From: an uncultured cyanobacterium
GTDB taxonomy: Bacteria > Cyanobacteriota > Cyanobacteriia > Phormidesmidales > Phormidesmidaceae
Length of the DNA stretch: 5,539 nucleotides
Assembly: GCA_938029995.1 (NCBI GenBank)
Contig: CALHGI010000270.1
Location: 1-5,539, forward strand
Direction: 5' to 3'
Shown piece after piece: positions 5,258 to 5,539 of this stretch (position 1 is the stretch's first letter; each line of letters opens with the position of its first letter). Under the pieces are notes generated by a model. The model ran no database searches, was not told where the DNA came from, and saw only the letters and a list, made by a program, of their open reading frames with translations. A program made the translations under genes and the position numbers.

Positions 5258-5539
5258 ATGAAAAAAATCACCACACTCATTATTTCAAGCACTGCCCTGT
5301 CGCTACTAGGCGCAACATTTTACATAGCAGCCAATGCCCAGCACGCCCCAAACCCTCAAACACCAACCCCACACACCAAACCACAACCCAAAAATTCAAC
5401 CATCACCCCCACAATCGATAGCAATGGCATTTACCACTTTGAAGCCGCCGCCGGCGACATTGTCTCAGTCACCACACAACAAGGTACTGGCATTGACGCC
5501 CGCCGATGCTATCCAGATTTTTTCAGCGACCCCCGCATC
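5258..5539 (+). CDS. Secreted protein with signal peptide, 3' end outside window
   Basis: An open frame from ATG 5258 to the last base gives 94 residues with no stop. The N-terminus is a typical Sec signal peptide. It has a basic KK at 2-3, a hydrophobic core at about 4-24, and an ANA|Q junction that suggests cleavage after residue 27. A Pro/Thr/Lys/Asn-rich spacer follows at 28-53. Then NGIYHFEAAAGDIVSV (56-71) resembles the Y.F.A.AGD.V start of bacterial pre-peptidase C-terminal (PPC) beta domains, but this match is weak and made by eye. One cysteine (C84) lies after the predicted cleavage site. The gene diverges from the TIR-FGE gene. No clear ribosome-binding site is visible; the sequence before ATG is A-rich. 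Confidence 0.75.
   Translation, partial: MKKITTLIISSTALSLLGATFYIAANAQHAPNPQTPTPHTKPQPKNSTITPTIDSNGIYHFEAAAGDIVSVTTQQGTGIDARRCYPDFFSDPRI

Overview
The window looks like chromosomal DNA of a cyanobacterium. The glycerol kinase is of the cyanobacterial type. Two copies of the octamer GCGATCGC (HIP1, over-represented in many cyanobacteria) lie inside coding sequence, at 1406-1413 and 2040-2047. Start codons lack strong Shine-Dalgarno sequences, and the intergenic spaces are full of short palindromic repeats. A genus cannot be fixed from the sequence alone.

Layout. Bases 1-268 are non-coding and carry a degenerate palindromic repeat. Bases 269-1756 (+) encode a complete glycerol kinase, GlpK. A cluster of three related inverted-repeat modules follows directly (1757-1850), then a foldable leader. 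Bases 1989-3083 (+) encode an unrecognised membrane-anchored helical protein with a TPR-like motif that recurs three times. Bases 3084-3429 hold no convincing gene but are rich in nested inverted repeats and end in a purine/pyrimidine-asymmetric tract. Bases 3430-4851 (-) encode a TIR domain fused to a formylglycine-generating-enzyme-like (FGE, C-type-lectin-fold) domain. Bases 4852-5257 are non-coding, with three clear palindromes. Bases 5258-5539 (+) are the 5' part of a secreted protein that runs off the window.

The genes do not form an obvious pathway. glpK stands alone, with no glpF or glpD beside it. The helical protein and the TIR-FGE gene converge on the structured 3084-3429 spacer. 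The TIR-FGE gene and the secreted protein diverge from the palindrome-rich 4852-5257 spacer.

The most interesting signal is the 3' end of the TIR-FGE gene. An invariant FGE scaffold (RGGSW, NP, CRSA, PD, GFRVV) alternates with residues whose codons nearly all end in C or T and could each come from AAY by changing only adenines. That is the footprint of a variable region of a diversity-generating retroelement (DGR). The FGE domain also lacks the first active-site cysteine, which suits a binding rather than a catalytic role. No reverse transcriptase or template repeat is visible here, so the DGR reading is an inference that depends on a donor elsewhere in the genome.
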